Assembly (NCBI GenBank): GCA_002361625.1
Contig: DETL01000021.1
Coordinates: 1-64,000 of the forward strand
Length of the DNA: 64,000 nucleotides
DNA from: Bacteroidales bacterium UBA3289
GTDB lineage: Bacteria; Bacteroidota; Bacteroidia; Bacteroidales; UBA932
Direction: 5' to 3'
The notes under the pieces were generated by a model that worked only from the letters and a program-made list of their open reading frames with translations, did no database searches and was not told where the DNA came from. Position numbers and translations under genes: made by a program. The stretch's first letter is position 1. Each line of letters starts with the position of its first letter. Shown here piece after piece: positions 15,223 to 23,922 of the stretch.

Positions 15223-16532
15223 AAGTTCCAGATTTTATACCCGTAACCGGGGATGGATTCCTTTTCGCCGAGTTTGGAAGCGACCTTCGAAAGATTCACG
15301 CCCACAGCGGAAGCGGTCGTATTCACGGCGATGACGCTCTTGGGATAGGCGACGATGACCAGGCCGTCCAGGCCGTAGATCTTCACCGCCCCGCTGCGGT
15401 CCACCTTCGAGAGGGACTGCATGGCTTCCCGGTAAGACTTCGTAAGGGTGGCATCGGCATTCCAATCCATCGTCATGGTGTTGAAGAAGTTGATGACCTT
15501 GTCGTACCCGGTTTCCTGGGAGCCGTAGATCATGGCGGAGCCGTTCAGGGCCGCCATCAGCACATAAGCCGCCAGGGCGCCTTCCTTGGACTTGAACTGG
15601 GAAGCCGGCGCCGCCTCGGTGGCGTCATCGTGGTTCGTCACGAAATGGAGCTTGGTCTTGGGCGCCGGGGCCGCATTCTGGTCTTCCTTGTACCAGGAGG
15701 CGAAATCGGAGGCCTTGCCCGCGTTGAAGAGCGTCCGCATCCGGGACTTCATGGCCCGGTCGAAGATGATGTCGAACCCGTCGTCGAACATCCGTTCGAA
15801 ATCGGACTCCGCGAGCATGATGAAACCGGGCTTGAGGGCCTTCAGGCGGCCGATCGCCTCTTTCCAGAAATCGTCCCGGACCCCATGGGCATAGTCGCAG
15901 CGGTACCCGTCGATGTCCAGGGTCTTCACCCAGTACTCGAGGACGTCCTCCATGGCGGCCCAGAGTTCCTTGTTGGAATAATCCAGCTGCGCGACGTCTT
16001 TCCATTCGCCGTCCTTGGTGGGCCAGGCGATGGAACCGTCGGCCTTGTGCTCATACCACGCGGGATGGTCCTTGATCCAGGCGTTGTCCCAGGCGGTATG
16101 GTTCGCCACCCAGTCGAACATCACCTTCATGCCCTTGGCATGGGCCGCATCCACCAGGGACTTGAGTTCGGCCAGGGTTCCGTAATCCGGGTTCACCCCC
16201 TTGAAATCCTTCACACAGTACGGCGAGCCGATCGCCTTCTCTTTCCCTTCGGGATAGACCGGCATCAGGTACAGGATCTCCGTCCCGAGGGCCTGGATAT
16301 CGTCCAGGCGGGCTTCCACCTTCTGGAAGGCGCCCGAAGAGCCGTACATTTTCAGGTTCACCTGATAGATCTGCCAATTGTCCCGGGCGGTAGCCGGCAG
16401 GGACAGCAGTTCGGTCGGGGCGTTTGCCAAGTCCTCCGTATGGATGACAGGCAGCGTCTGGGGCTTCCCGCATCCGCAGGCGGCGAGGATGAGAAGGGCC
16501 GCCGAAAGCAACAAGGTCTTTTTCATATCCAT
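15219..16532 (-). CDS. GH13 alpha-amylase lipoprotein
   Basis: 437 residues. The N-terminus KKTLLLSAALLILAACGCGK has a lipobox (A-A-C). This is a short GH13 enzyme: MFDWVANHTAWDN, GYRCDYAHG (nucleophile Asp), IMLAESDFERMFD (acid/base Glu) and FVTNHDDATE (third Asp). The sequence LGTEILYLMPVYPEGKEKAI and the lack of carbohydrate-binding modules distinguish it from the SusG-like enzyme at 27986. It probably cuts maltooligosaccharides at the membrane. It follows the SusE1 gene after the 38-nt hairpin and is coupled to the cyclomaltodextrinase-like gene. Confidence 0.87.
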   Translation of the reverse strand: MDMKKTLLLSAALLILAACGCGKPQTLPVIHTEDLANAPTELLSLPATARDNWQIYQVNLKMYGSSGAFQKVEARLDDIQALGTEILYLMPVYPEGKEKAIGSPYCVKDFKGVNPDYGTLAELKSLVDAAHAKGMKVMFDWVANHTAWDNAWIKDHPAWYEHKADGSIAWPTKDGEWKDVAQLDYSNKELWAAMEDVLEYWVKTLDIDGYRCDYAHGVRDDFWKEAIGRLKALKPGFIMLAESDFERMFDDGFDIIFDRAMKSRMRTLFNAGKASDFASWYKEDQNAAPAPKTKLHFVTNHDDATEAAPASQFKSKEGALAAYVLMAALNGSAMIYGSQETGYDKVINFFNTMTMDWNADATLTKSYREAMQSLSKVDRSGAVKIYGLDGLVIVAYPKSVIAVNTTASAVGVNLSKVASKLGEKESIPGYGYKIWNL

Positions 16533-16541
16533 GGTTTTTCT

Positions 16542-16579
16542 GGCAGGCCGGGGTCCGGTCAGGGGCCCCGGCCCGAAAT
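16542..16579. repeat. 38-nt intercistronic hairpin, copy A
   Basis: Identical over 38 nt to 30233-30270. Its core is the palindromic pair GGCCGGGG / CCCCGGCC around a short GGTCAGG centre. It lies between the stop of SusE1 and the start of the next amylase gene, the same position as copy B. No T tract follows on the minus strand, so it is more like an mRNA-stabilising or attenuating element than a full terminator. Confidence 0.7.
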
Positions 16580-16583
16580 GACA

Positions 16584-18995
16584 TTATTCAACCACCGTCA
16601 CGTTGTCGGCCGTGAAGTGGAAATAGAAGTCACGGGTGATGGTCTGGCCCTTCAGCACGTCGAAGTTCTCCAGCTGAACGCCGTTACCGCCATTGTTCAG
16701 GATGAAGTTCGCCGTGTTGCCGAAGGCCGAGGCCGGGACCTCGAAGTACTTGTAGGTCACTCCGCCGATCTCCTCCGTACCGGCAGGCGCAGCGCCCGGC
16801 CAGCCGCCGAAGATCTCGGACGTGCCCCAGACATACAGGGCGATCTCGTCCCAACCCGTCTCGTCGATCACATACACGCGGGTGGCAGGCTCCGTGGTCT
16901 TGCACGCGGAGTTCTCGATCTCCAGGAACAGGTCCTCGCCGAGAACCACGGACATGGCGTCGAACTGGGATCCCTCGCCGTTGTTGAAGATGAGGTTCTC
17001 CGTCTTGCCGGAGGCATCGGCAGCCACGTCATAGGTATAGACGGGCTGTCCGCACCAGGTCCCGATCTTGGTACCGGCGGCACCGGCCCAGCCGCCGAAC
17101 ACCTCGGCGTCGCCCCAGGCATAGAGATTCAGCGTCTCCCAGCCCTGCTTGTTCACCACATAGATGGTGGAAGCTTCGCCGCGGGGATTGCCCTGCACCG
17201 GGTCCACATAGTAGTTGGCGTTGATGTTGAGGAACATCTCCTCCTCCGGCACGGTGATGGCGAAGTCAGCGAGCTGCTTGCCGCCGCCGTTGTTGTTGAA
17301 GATCAGGTTCAGGGCCTTGCCCGCCATCTCGGCCGGAAGGCCGAACACGGTATAGGTCACGCCCTTGACCTCCTCGGTGCCCACCGGCGCCGCGCCCGGC
17401 CAGCCGCCGAAGGCCTCGGCGTCGCCCCAGGCATACAGGGTGATGGCATCCCAGTCGGTCTTGTTGTTCACCAGGATCCTGATGTCCGGGTTCCGCGGGT
17501 CGATGACCGTACCGGTCACGGCGCCGTCCACGAGTTCCACCCGGATGAACTGCTCCGCCGCCAGGGTCAGGCTGATGTCGCCGGTCTGTCCGCCGTCGCC
17601 GTTGAAGATCAGGTTCTCCGCACGGCCCAGCGCATCGGCCACGTTGTAAACCTTGTAGTTCACGGTGCCGATCTTCACGGTGTTCTCCGCCGGGGCAAGG
17701 CCCGGCCAGCCGCCGCAAAGCTCCTTGTCACCCCACATGTAGAGGTTCAGGGTCTCCCAGCCGGTGAGGTCCTGCACATAGACCACGACGGGATCCTTGG
17801 TCTCCTCCACCGGAGGCTCCGAGGGGACGTCGCCGCCGGAAGGCAGCGTGACCGGATCGCCGGCCTTCACGATGATGACCGTGGTCGTCTCCGGGTTCAG
17901 GAAGAGGTCGTACGTGCCGTCCTCGGTCACCTTGATGTTGGCACCGTCCTGCGCCACGACGAAAGGCTCGCCGAACGCCGTGAAGGCGCCGCCCATGTTC
18001 ACGCCCCAGTCGGCATCCTTGCGGAACTTGAACTCGTCGGAAGCAGTGAGCGCGAGGCCCAGGCAGGCATGCCAGGTACCGTCGGTCACCATGGGCTCGT
18101 CGGCGCCCCAGGAGTTGCCCGTGGAGGCGATGGAGCCGATGACGCCCCAAGGACTGGTCTCGGTCATGGCCTTGCGCGGATCGGAAGAGCCGCCCTCGAC
18201 CGGATTCTCGGCCTCGGACACACCGTCGGCTGTCACGAGGAAGAAGTAATCCTTCACGCCGTCCTCGAACTTGACGTTGTAGTCCGCGAGCTGGGTGCCG
18301 CCGTTATTGTTGTTGAAGATGAGGTTCTGGCCCAGGCCGAAGATCTCGTCCCCATACTCGAAGTACTTGTACTCCTGGCCCTTCGCGGTCCAGGAACCGG
18401 CCACCTGGGCACCCGGCCAGTCACCGCCGAAGTTGTTCACGTCACCCCACTGGTACAGGGCGATGGCATCCCAGCCGGTCTGGTCGATGATGTACACGCG
18501 CACGCCCTCATGTTCGGGCAGGACGATCTCGTCCGGATTCTCCGGCGGGGCGAAGTACTTGGCCCACTTGTCCACATAGACATTGGCCCAGTCCCCGACG
18601 CCGATATTGAGCTTGTGCTCGACGTCCTCGTTCTTGGGACCGCGCTCGATTCCCTGCTGGACGCTGTAGAAGGTGAAACCGTCCGCGAGGGTCTTTCTGC
18701 CCTGGAAGCGGGAAGGATCCAGGTAAACGCCCCACTTGGAGGTGATTACCTCGGAATGGATCATCAGGTAGTCCGGATTGCCGATGGCGGCCTCGCCGCC
18801 GTTGAACGCACCGATGATGTAGATCTCCTCGTCCTGGGTGGATGCCTGCGGCATGATGCCCTCCACGAGGATCATGTTGCTCCGGGTGTCGAAGGCCCGC
18901 GACTCGTGCGCGAACTCGATGGGTTCCTGCGTGGCGCAGGCCGCGCCGAGAAGGCCCAGGACCGGAATCGACAGATAGGATATGATTCGTTTCAT
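16584..18995 (-). CDS. Surface starch-binding lipoprotein (SusE-position) with five CBM26-like modules
   Basis: 803 residues. Signal peptide with lipobox L-G-A-A-C (Cys20). An N-terminal segment (about 40-150) is unrecognised. CBM26-like modules start near residues 166, 404, 505, 615 and 710, each with V-Y-V-x-D-x-T-G-W-x-x-x-x-L-Y-x-W-G followed by G-G-W-P-G and L-I-F-N-N/D-G; the aromatic residues are expected to stack on glucose rings. Between modules 1 and 2 is one SusE/F-type domain (about 283-378, TWHACLGLALTASDEFKFRK). It would bind starch on the cell surface for the adjacent SusCD pair. A start-binding lipoprotein with this many CBM26 copies is unusual. Confidence 0.82.
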   Translation of the reverse strand: MKRIISYLSIPVLGLLGAACATQEPIEFAHESRAFDTRSNMILVEGIMPQASTQDEEIYIIGAFNGGEAAIGNPDYLMIHSEVITSKWGVYLDPSRFQGRKTLADGFTFYSVQQGIERGPKNEDVEHKLNIGVGDWANVYVDKWAKYFAPPENPDEIVLPEHEGVRVYIIDQTGWDAIALYQWGDVNNFGGDWPGAQVAGSWTAKGQEYKYFEYGDEIFGLGQNLIFNNNNGGTQLADYNVKFEDGVKDYFFLVTADGVSEAENPVEGGSSDPRKAMTETSPWGVIGSIASTGNSWGADEPMVTDGTWHACLGLALTASDEFKFRKDADWGVNMGGAFTAFGEPFVVAQDGANIKVTEDGTYDLFLNPETTTVIIVKAGDPVTLPSGGDVPSEPPVEETKDPVVVYVQDLTGWETLNLYMWGDKELCGGWPGLAPAENTVKIGTVNYKVYNVADALGRAENLIFNGDGGQTGDISLTLAAEQFIRVELVDGAVTGTVIDPRNPDIRILVNNKTDWDAITLYAWGDAEAFGGWPGAAPVGTEEVKGVTYTVFGLPAEMAGKALNLIFNNNGGGKQLADFAITVPEEEMFLNINANYYVDPVQGNPRGEASTIYVVNKQGWETLNLYAWGDAEVFGGWAGAAGTKIGTWCGQPVYTYDVAADASGKTENLIFNNGEGSQFDAMSVVLGEDLFLEIENSACKTTEPATRVYVIDETGWDEIALYVWGTSEIFGGWPGAAPAGTEEIGGVTYKYFEVPASAFGNTANFILNNGGNGVQLENFDVLKGQTITRDFYFHFTADNVTVVE

Positions 18996-19000
18996 GATCG

Positions 19001-20806
19001 TTATTCGGCTACATAGTTAGGATTCTGCACGAGGCCGGGGTTCACGGTGAGGGCGGCCTCCGGAAGCGGGAACCACTCGTACTTGCGGTCGCGCTTGGCG
19101 GGATAGGAATCGTCACCCTCGCCACGGCCGAAGAACCACCACTGGCCCTGGGTGAACTTGTCGAAGCGGCGCAGGTCGGTGCGGCGGCGACGGCCCTCGC
19201 ACAGAAATTCCTTGCCCCATTCGTTGAGCATCCAGTCCATGTCGAAGGCGTCGAAGCCCGGACCCGGCTCATTCTGGACGGTGGACCAGTCGGAGGCCTT
19301 GAAGTAGCGCTTGCGCACCTGGTTCACGAGGTCCTTCGCACCGGCGGAGTCACCGCTGCGGAGCTTGCACTCGGCGAGCATGTAATAGACCTCGGCCAGA
19401 CGGAATTCCACCTCGTCGATGTCGCGGAAATCCACGCCGCACACATCCGGAAGGATCGGGTAACGGAGCATCCGGTAACCGGAGTTGGTCTCGCCCCAGT
19501 GCGGGGACATCACGGTCGCGAGGTCGCGGCCCTTGTTCTGGAAGGTACCCACCTGGTCCACGTACACGAGGTCCTGGCCTTCGCGGTCAGCATCGGCCGG
19601 CAGGGCCACGCCCGTGTAGTAGTCTTTCTGGGGACCCATCAGGAAGAGACCTTCCCAGTTGCCGTTCTCGTCGGCATGATAGGGCTTCTTGCGGATGTCA
19701 CGGTTGTCGAAGCGGTCGTACACGGCACCCAGTTTGTCGCCATAGTCGAACAGGAAGGACTTGCCGCCCGTGTCGGTACCGCCGGTCGGCAGGACCGTAC
19801 CGGAGTTGTCATGGGACGGGGCGATGATGACGCAGTTCCAGCGGCCCTGGTCATTGTTGGAGCCCAGGATGGAAAGCGGATCGCCGAAGGCGTTGTACGG
19901 GAGGAACGTGACGTCGCGGCAGTTGTAGGCGTTGCCATGGGACTTGCCGTACTCGGAAGCGAGGGCGAAGATGACCTCGGGGCAGTTTACGTTGTCGATC
20001 TCGTAGATATCCCGGTAGTCGTCGGCCAGCGCATAGGTTCCATAGGCGCCGTTGATGATTTCCTGGCAGATGGAGGCGGCCTCGCTGTAGTGGTTCTCCT
20101 TCACGAACACCTCGGCGTTGAAGAGCAGGCGGGCCTTGATCATCCGGTTCGTCGCCTGGTTCATCCGGTTCACGTTGTTCTTCGGAAGGCCGGCAAGGCT
20201 CTCGTCCAGTTCATCGATCATGAACTGCCAGATCTTCTTGCAGGAGGTGTCGAAGTCGGGATCCGCCGTGGGCGGGACGTCGGAGGTCACCTCGGTGTTG
20301 AGCGGCAGGGCACCGCCCCAGACCTCGAAGAGGTTGTAGTAGCACCAGGCGCGGAGGGTCCGCATCTCGTCGATGTACTGGGCGGCCTTTTCATCGGACA
20401 CGCCGATGGCCTCGAGGTCCATCGTCTGCAGGTCGTTGATGATACTGTTGCACTCGCCGATGGCGCCCCAGGTGTTGTTCCAGGCGCTCTGGATGATGGA
20501 GGACTGGGAAGTCCAGGTGTGGGAGGAGAGGACGAACTTCTCGGCGTTGTCCCATCCCCAGGTACCGCCGTTCCACACACGCCAGGCGATCTGGTCGGCG
20601 GAGAACTCGTTCAGGTAGAAGAAATACTCGCCGAAAGAGCCTTCCGCCGTGTAGTACACGGAGGCGATGGCGCCCTTGACGCTGCTTTCATTCTGGTAGA
20701 AGTTGTCGGCTTCAATCCGGTTGAAGGCCTGCTCGGTGAGGTCGAAGCATGCGGTCAGGCTGAGGGCGGCCGCTGCCAGTGCGATGGTATTGAATATCTT
20801 TTTCAT
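19001..20806 (-). CDS. susD: SusD/RagB outer-membrane lipoprotein 1
   Basis: 601 residues, lipobox S-L-T-A-C at about 20. The N-terminus (LTEQAFNRIEADNFYQNESS) and the TPR-like helices (EMRTLRAWCYYNLFEVWGGA, RLAEVYYMLAECKLRSGDSAGA) are SusD/RagB hallmarks, as is the C-terminal EWGKEFLCEGRRRRTDLRRF. It caps the SusC1 transporter and binds alpha-glucan at the cell surface. It lies 12 bases after susC1 and five bases before SusE1. Confidence 0.93.
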   Translation of the reverse strand: MKKIFNTIALAAAALSLTACFDLTEQAFNRIEADNFYQNESSVKGAIASVYYTAEGSFGEYFFYLNEFSADQIAWRVWNGGTWGWDNAEKFVLSSHTWTSQSSIIQSAWNNTWGAIGECNSIINDLQTMDLEAIGVSDEKAAQYIDEMRTLRAWCYYNLFEVWGGALPLNTEVTSDVPPTADPDFDTSCKKIWQFMIDELDESLAGLPKNNVNRMNQATNRMIKARLLFNAEVFVKENHYSEAASICQEIINGAYGTYALADDYRDIYEIDNVNCPEVIFALASEYGKSHGNAYNCRDVTFLPYNAFGDPLSILGSNNDQGRWNCVIIAPSHDNSGTVLPTGGTDTGGKSFLFDYGDKLGAVYDRFDNRDIRKKPYHADENGNWEGLFLMGPQKDYYTGVALPADADREGQDLVYVDQVGTFQNKGRDLATVMSPHWGETNSGYRMLRYPILPDVCGVDFRDIDEVEFRLAEVYYMLAECKLRSGDSAGAKDLVNQVRKRYFKASDWSTVQNEPGPGFDAFDMDWMLNEWGKEFLCEGRRRRTDLRRFDKFTQGQWWFFGRGEGDDSYPAKRDRKYEWFPLPEAALTVNPGLVQNPNYVAE

Positions 20807-20818
20807 GTCGCTCGCTGT

Positions 20819-23746
20819 TTAGAAGGTGACCGTAGCGCCCAAGGTGACGACGCGGGTTTCCGGGTAGCCGGTGCCGTTGTCCACGCCCGGAGTCAGGCCG
20901 TTGGTGGAAAGGAGGGCCGGATCGGTGCCCGTATAGCCGGTGATGGTGTAGAGGTCCGTCGCGGTCAGGAACACGCGGAGGCTGCGGATGATCTCGCTCT
21001 TCGGGGTCAGGGTGTAACCCAGGGAGACGTTCTGGATCTTCATGAAGTCGCCGTGCTCCAGGAAGTAGGAGGTGACGACGCCGCCGTACTCGCGGACATC
21101 CTTGTCGCGGGTGTAGGCCGTGCGGAAGACATTGGCATTGCCGGAGCTCTGGAGATTGCCGGCGCGCCGGTTGTTGTAGATCATGTGGCCGAAGGCGCCG
21201 TTCATGAAGATGCTCAGGTCGAAGTTCTTGTAGCGGAACGTATTGTTCCAGGACAGGAAGAGCTTCGGGATGGTGTTGCCGATGTAGCGCTTGAAGGCGG
21301 CATTGGCGGAAGCGGCGGTGATGACATTGCCGTCGTTGTCATAGACCATCATGTCACCGTACTCGTTCACGCCGGCGGCCTCATAGCCGTACAGGGTGCC
21401 GATGCGGCTGCCCTCGGTGTAGCGATAGTAGTAGGAAGTCTGGCCCAGTCCGCCGGTGCCCAGCATGTCGATGTAGGAGGCGCCGTAGATCTGGTTGGAC
21501 AGGGTGCGGATCTTGGAATAGCCCGTGGAGGCGTTGATTCCGGAAGTCCAGCTGAAATTCTTCTTCATGATGATGTCACCGTCCAGGGAGAGTTCGGCAC
21601 CCAGGTTCTGGGTCTCGCCCACGTTCACGAGGATGGAGCTGTGGATGAACGGCGGCTGCGGAGCCGTGTAGTTGTACAGCAGGTCCGGGCTGCGGCGGTC
21701 GTAGAGGTCCAGGCTACCGCGCAGGCGGTTGTTGAACAGGACGAAGTCGATACCGGCGTTCACCGCGACGAGCTTCTCCCAGCGGAGGTCCGGATTGGCG
21801 TTGGTGGCCGGGCGGTAGCCCTTCACCCATTCGCCGTCCATATAGTACTGGCCATGGCTGCCGTACGTCGGGCGGGACACGTTGGAACCGCCGCGGCGGC
21901 CGGTGACGCCGTAAGAGACACGGGGCTTGAGGCTGGTGATCCAGCGGGCGCCCTGCATGAAGTCCATATTGGCCATTTCCCACGCGATGGAGGCGGCCGG
22001 GAAGTTACCCCACTTGTTGTTGACACCGAAGTTGGTGGCACCCTCGTGACGGAGGGACAGGGAGGCGAAAATGGTGTTGTTCCAGTTGTAGTTCACGCGG
22101 CCCAGGAGGGCGATGACCTTGGACAGGGACTTGCCGGAGCCCATGCTCGTCTGGGCGGGATTCTCGGTACGGGCGGTACCGGCCCCGATGTCGTTCCAGA
22201 GGATGGAGTCATAGGTGAAGCCGCGGTTGGTCATGTTCATGCTCTCCGAGTTGAAATCCTGGTAGGAGTAGCCGGCCACGGCGTTGAGGTGATGCTCCCC
22301 GCTTTGGAAGGAGTAGTTGAACAGCCACTCGAGCTGGTTGCGCCAGTTCTTGGAATAGCTCAGGGAAGCGGTGCCCTCATAGCCGTTCCAGTACTTGTCG
22401 TGGGACTCGATGGGCGTGTAGTTGTTGGACTTGTAGTCGTTGTAGTCCAGGGAGTACGTGACCGTGGAACTGAGGTTGTGGACATCGGTCTTGATGAAGT
22501 TCGCCTTCAGGGACACGGCGCCGGTGGTGTACAGGCGCTGGCCGTTCGCGGTCTTGTTGAGCATGGCCTCCACGGGGTTCGTGGCATTGGTCGGGGCGGT
22601 AGGCTGGTAGTAGGAACCGTCCTCGTTGTAGATCGGGAACGTAGGGTTGATCGTGAGGGCGGTGCCGAAGGAACCGTCATTACCGTACTCCTCGTTCACG
22701 CGGCGGGCGTTCAGGCTGATGTTCAGCTGGAGGATGTCCTTGATGAGGCGCTGCTCCACGGCGGCGCGGGCGCCGAATTCCTCACGGGCGTCCACGAGGT
22801 CCACACCGAGGGAGTTCTTGTAGCTCACGGAAGCGTTGTAGGAGCCCTTGGCGGTGCTGCCGTCCACGCCGACATAGTGGCTGTGGCCGTAGGAGAAATC
22901 GCGGAGGAGGGCGTTGTACCAGTCGGTCCGGGCACCGTAGTCGGTACCGCGGCGGGAACGCACCCACTCTTCCGGAGTCAGGACGGCGATGGGATCCTTG
23001 ACGAAGTTCACGTTGAAGGCGCCGTCATAGGTGACGTGGGCAGTACCGGCTTCGTCCTTCGAACCCTTCTTCGTGGTCACGAGGATGACGCCGTTCGCAC
23101 CGGCCGTACCGTAGATGGAGGCGGAAGCCGCATCCTTCAGGACGGTCATGGACTCGATGTCCTGCGGGGCCAGGGAGCGGATTTCGCCGCCCGGGACGCC
23201 GTCGATCACCACGAGCGGGCCGTTGCCGGCCTGCAGGGAGGTGGCGCCGCGAATCTGGTAGTCGGAACCGGAGTTTGGGTTGGAGCCCTGGCTCGTGACG
23301 ACATTGAGGCCGGCGACCTTACCGGTGAGCATCGTCATGGGGTTGTTCGTAGTACCGCGGAAGAAGTCCTTGCTGTCCACCTGGACGATGGACGCGGAGA
23401 CCTCCTTCTTGGAGAGGGTACCGTAGCCGATGATGACCACCTCGTCCAGGAACTCCGTATCCTCGGCAAGGAGGATGCGGGCCGGGACCTCGGAGGCCTT
23501 GAAAACTTGCGTGGCATAGCCGATGCAGCTGATCTCGACGATCGCATCGGCATCCGGGACGCGGAGCATGAAGTCTCCGTCCAGACCGGTCGTCGTACCG
23601 TTCGTCGTGCCTTGCTGCAAGACGGTAGCGCCGATGACCGGGCCCTGTGCGTCCTCTACCACACCTTTGACCAGGTATCCGCCCTGGGCGGACACCACAC
23701 CCACTGCGAGTAGCAGGAGGGCGATCACGGAAAGAATCCTTTTCAT
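20819..23746 (-). CDS. susC: SusC/RagA TonB-linked outer-membrane transporter 1
   Basis: 975 residues. Signal peptide ending VVSAQGG, then a carboxypeptidase-regulatory-like domain (YLVKGVVEDAQGPVIGATVL), a TonB-box-like stretch (LDEVVIIGYGT) and the plug with MLTGKVAGLNVVTSQG and the SusC signature NGPLVVIDGVPGG, VLKDAASASIYG, ANGVILVTTKKG. The remaining ~700 residues are a 22-strand barrel ending V-T-F. It imports maltooligosaccharides with SusD1, driven by TonB. It is the first gene of the second sus-type operon. Confidence 0.94.
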   Translation of the reverse strand: MKRILSVIALLLLAVGVVSAQGGYLVKGVVEDAQGPVIGATVLQQGTTNGTTTGLDGDFMLRVPDADAIVEISCIGYATQVFKASEVPARILLAEDTEFLDEVVIIGYGTLSKKEVSASIVQVDSKDFFRGTTNNPMTMLTGKVAGLNVVTSQGSNPNSGSDYQIRGATSLQAGNGPLVVIDGVPGGEIRSLAPQDIESMTVLKDAASASIYGTAGANGVILVTTKKGSKDEAGTAHVTYDGAFNVNFVKDPIAVLTPEEWVRSRRGTDYGARTDWYNALLRDFSYGHSHYVGVDGSTAKGSYNASVSYKNSLGVDLVDAREEFGARAAVEQRLIKDILQLNISLNARRVNEEYGNDGSFGTALTINPTFPIYNEDGSYYQPTAPTNATNPVEAMLNKTANGQRLYTTGAVSLKANFIKTDVHNLSSTVTYSLDYNDYKSNNYTPIESHDKYWNGYEGTASLSYSKNWRNQLEWLFNYSFQSGEHHLNAVAGYSYQDFNSESMNMTNRGFTYDSILWNDIGAGTARTENPAQTSMGSGKSLSKVIALLGRVNYNWNNTIFASLSLRHEGATNFGVNNKWGNFPAASIAWEMANMDFMQGARWITSLKPRVSYGVTGRRGGSNVSRPTYGSHGQYYMDGEWVKGYRPATNANPDLRWEKLVAVNAGIDFVLFNNRLRGSLDLYDRRSPDLLYNYTAPQPPFIHSSILVNVGETQNLGAELSLDGDIIMKKNFSWTSGINASTGYSKIRTLSNQIYGASYIDMLGTGGLGQTSYYYRYTEGSRIGTLYGYEAAGVNEYGDMMVYDNDGNVITAASANAAFKRYIGNTIPKLFLSWNNTFRYKNFDLSIFMNGAFGHMIYNNRRAGNLQSSGNANVFRTAYTRDKDVREYGGVVTSYFLEHGDFMKIQNVSLGYTLTPKSEIIRSLRVFLTATDLYTITGYTGTDPALLSTNGLTPGVDNGTGYPETRVVTLGATVTF

Positions 23747-23791
23747 GGGGTTGGCAGTTGGTTATTTTGGGTTACAGTTGTCAGTGTACCG

Positions 23792-23799
23792 CAAAATTA
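23792..23799 (-). promoter_or_regulatory. -7 element of the susC1 operon
   Basis: Minus strand TAATTTTG, 45 bases before the susC1 ATG, in the 176-base gap between susC1 and the regulator gene. No clean -33 TTTG is seen 19-20 bases upstream, which fits a promoter that needs an activator such as the adjacent SusR-like protein. Confidence 0.5.
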
Positions 23800-23922
23800 C
23801 CCGGTCTTTCGCGCGCGGCCGAATTAAATAAGGAAAATATAATTCTAAAACTTTTTAATACATTGACTCTCAGCATATTGTCGTATGTGCCGAGGGAGAA
23901 AAATATAACGCTTGTATTGGCC

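Noticed and set aside
15630..19016. Plus-strand open frame of about 1,130 codons opposite SusE1 and GH13
   Set aside because: Antisense shadow of two well-supported genes.
19499..23713. Plus-strand open frame of about 1,400 codons opposite susC1/susD1
   Set aside because: Same antisense effect: no recognisable domain or start signal, and full overlap with certain genes.
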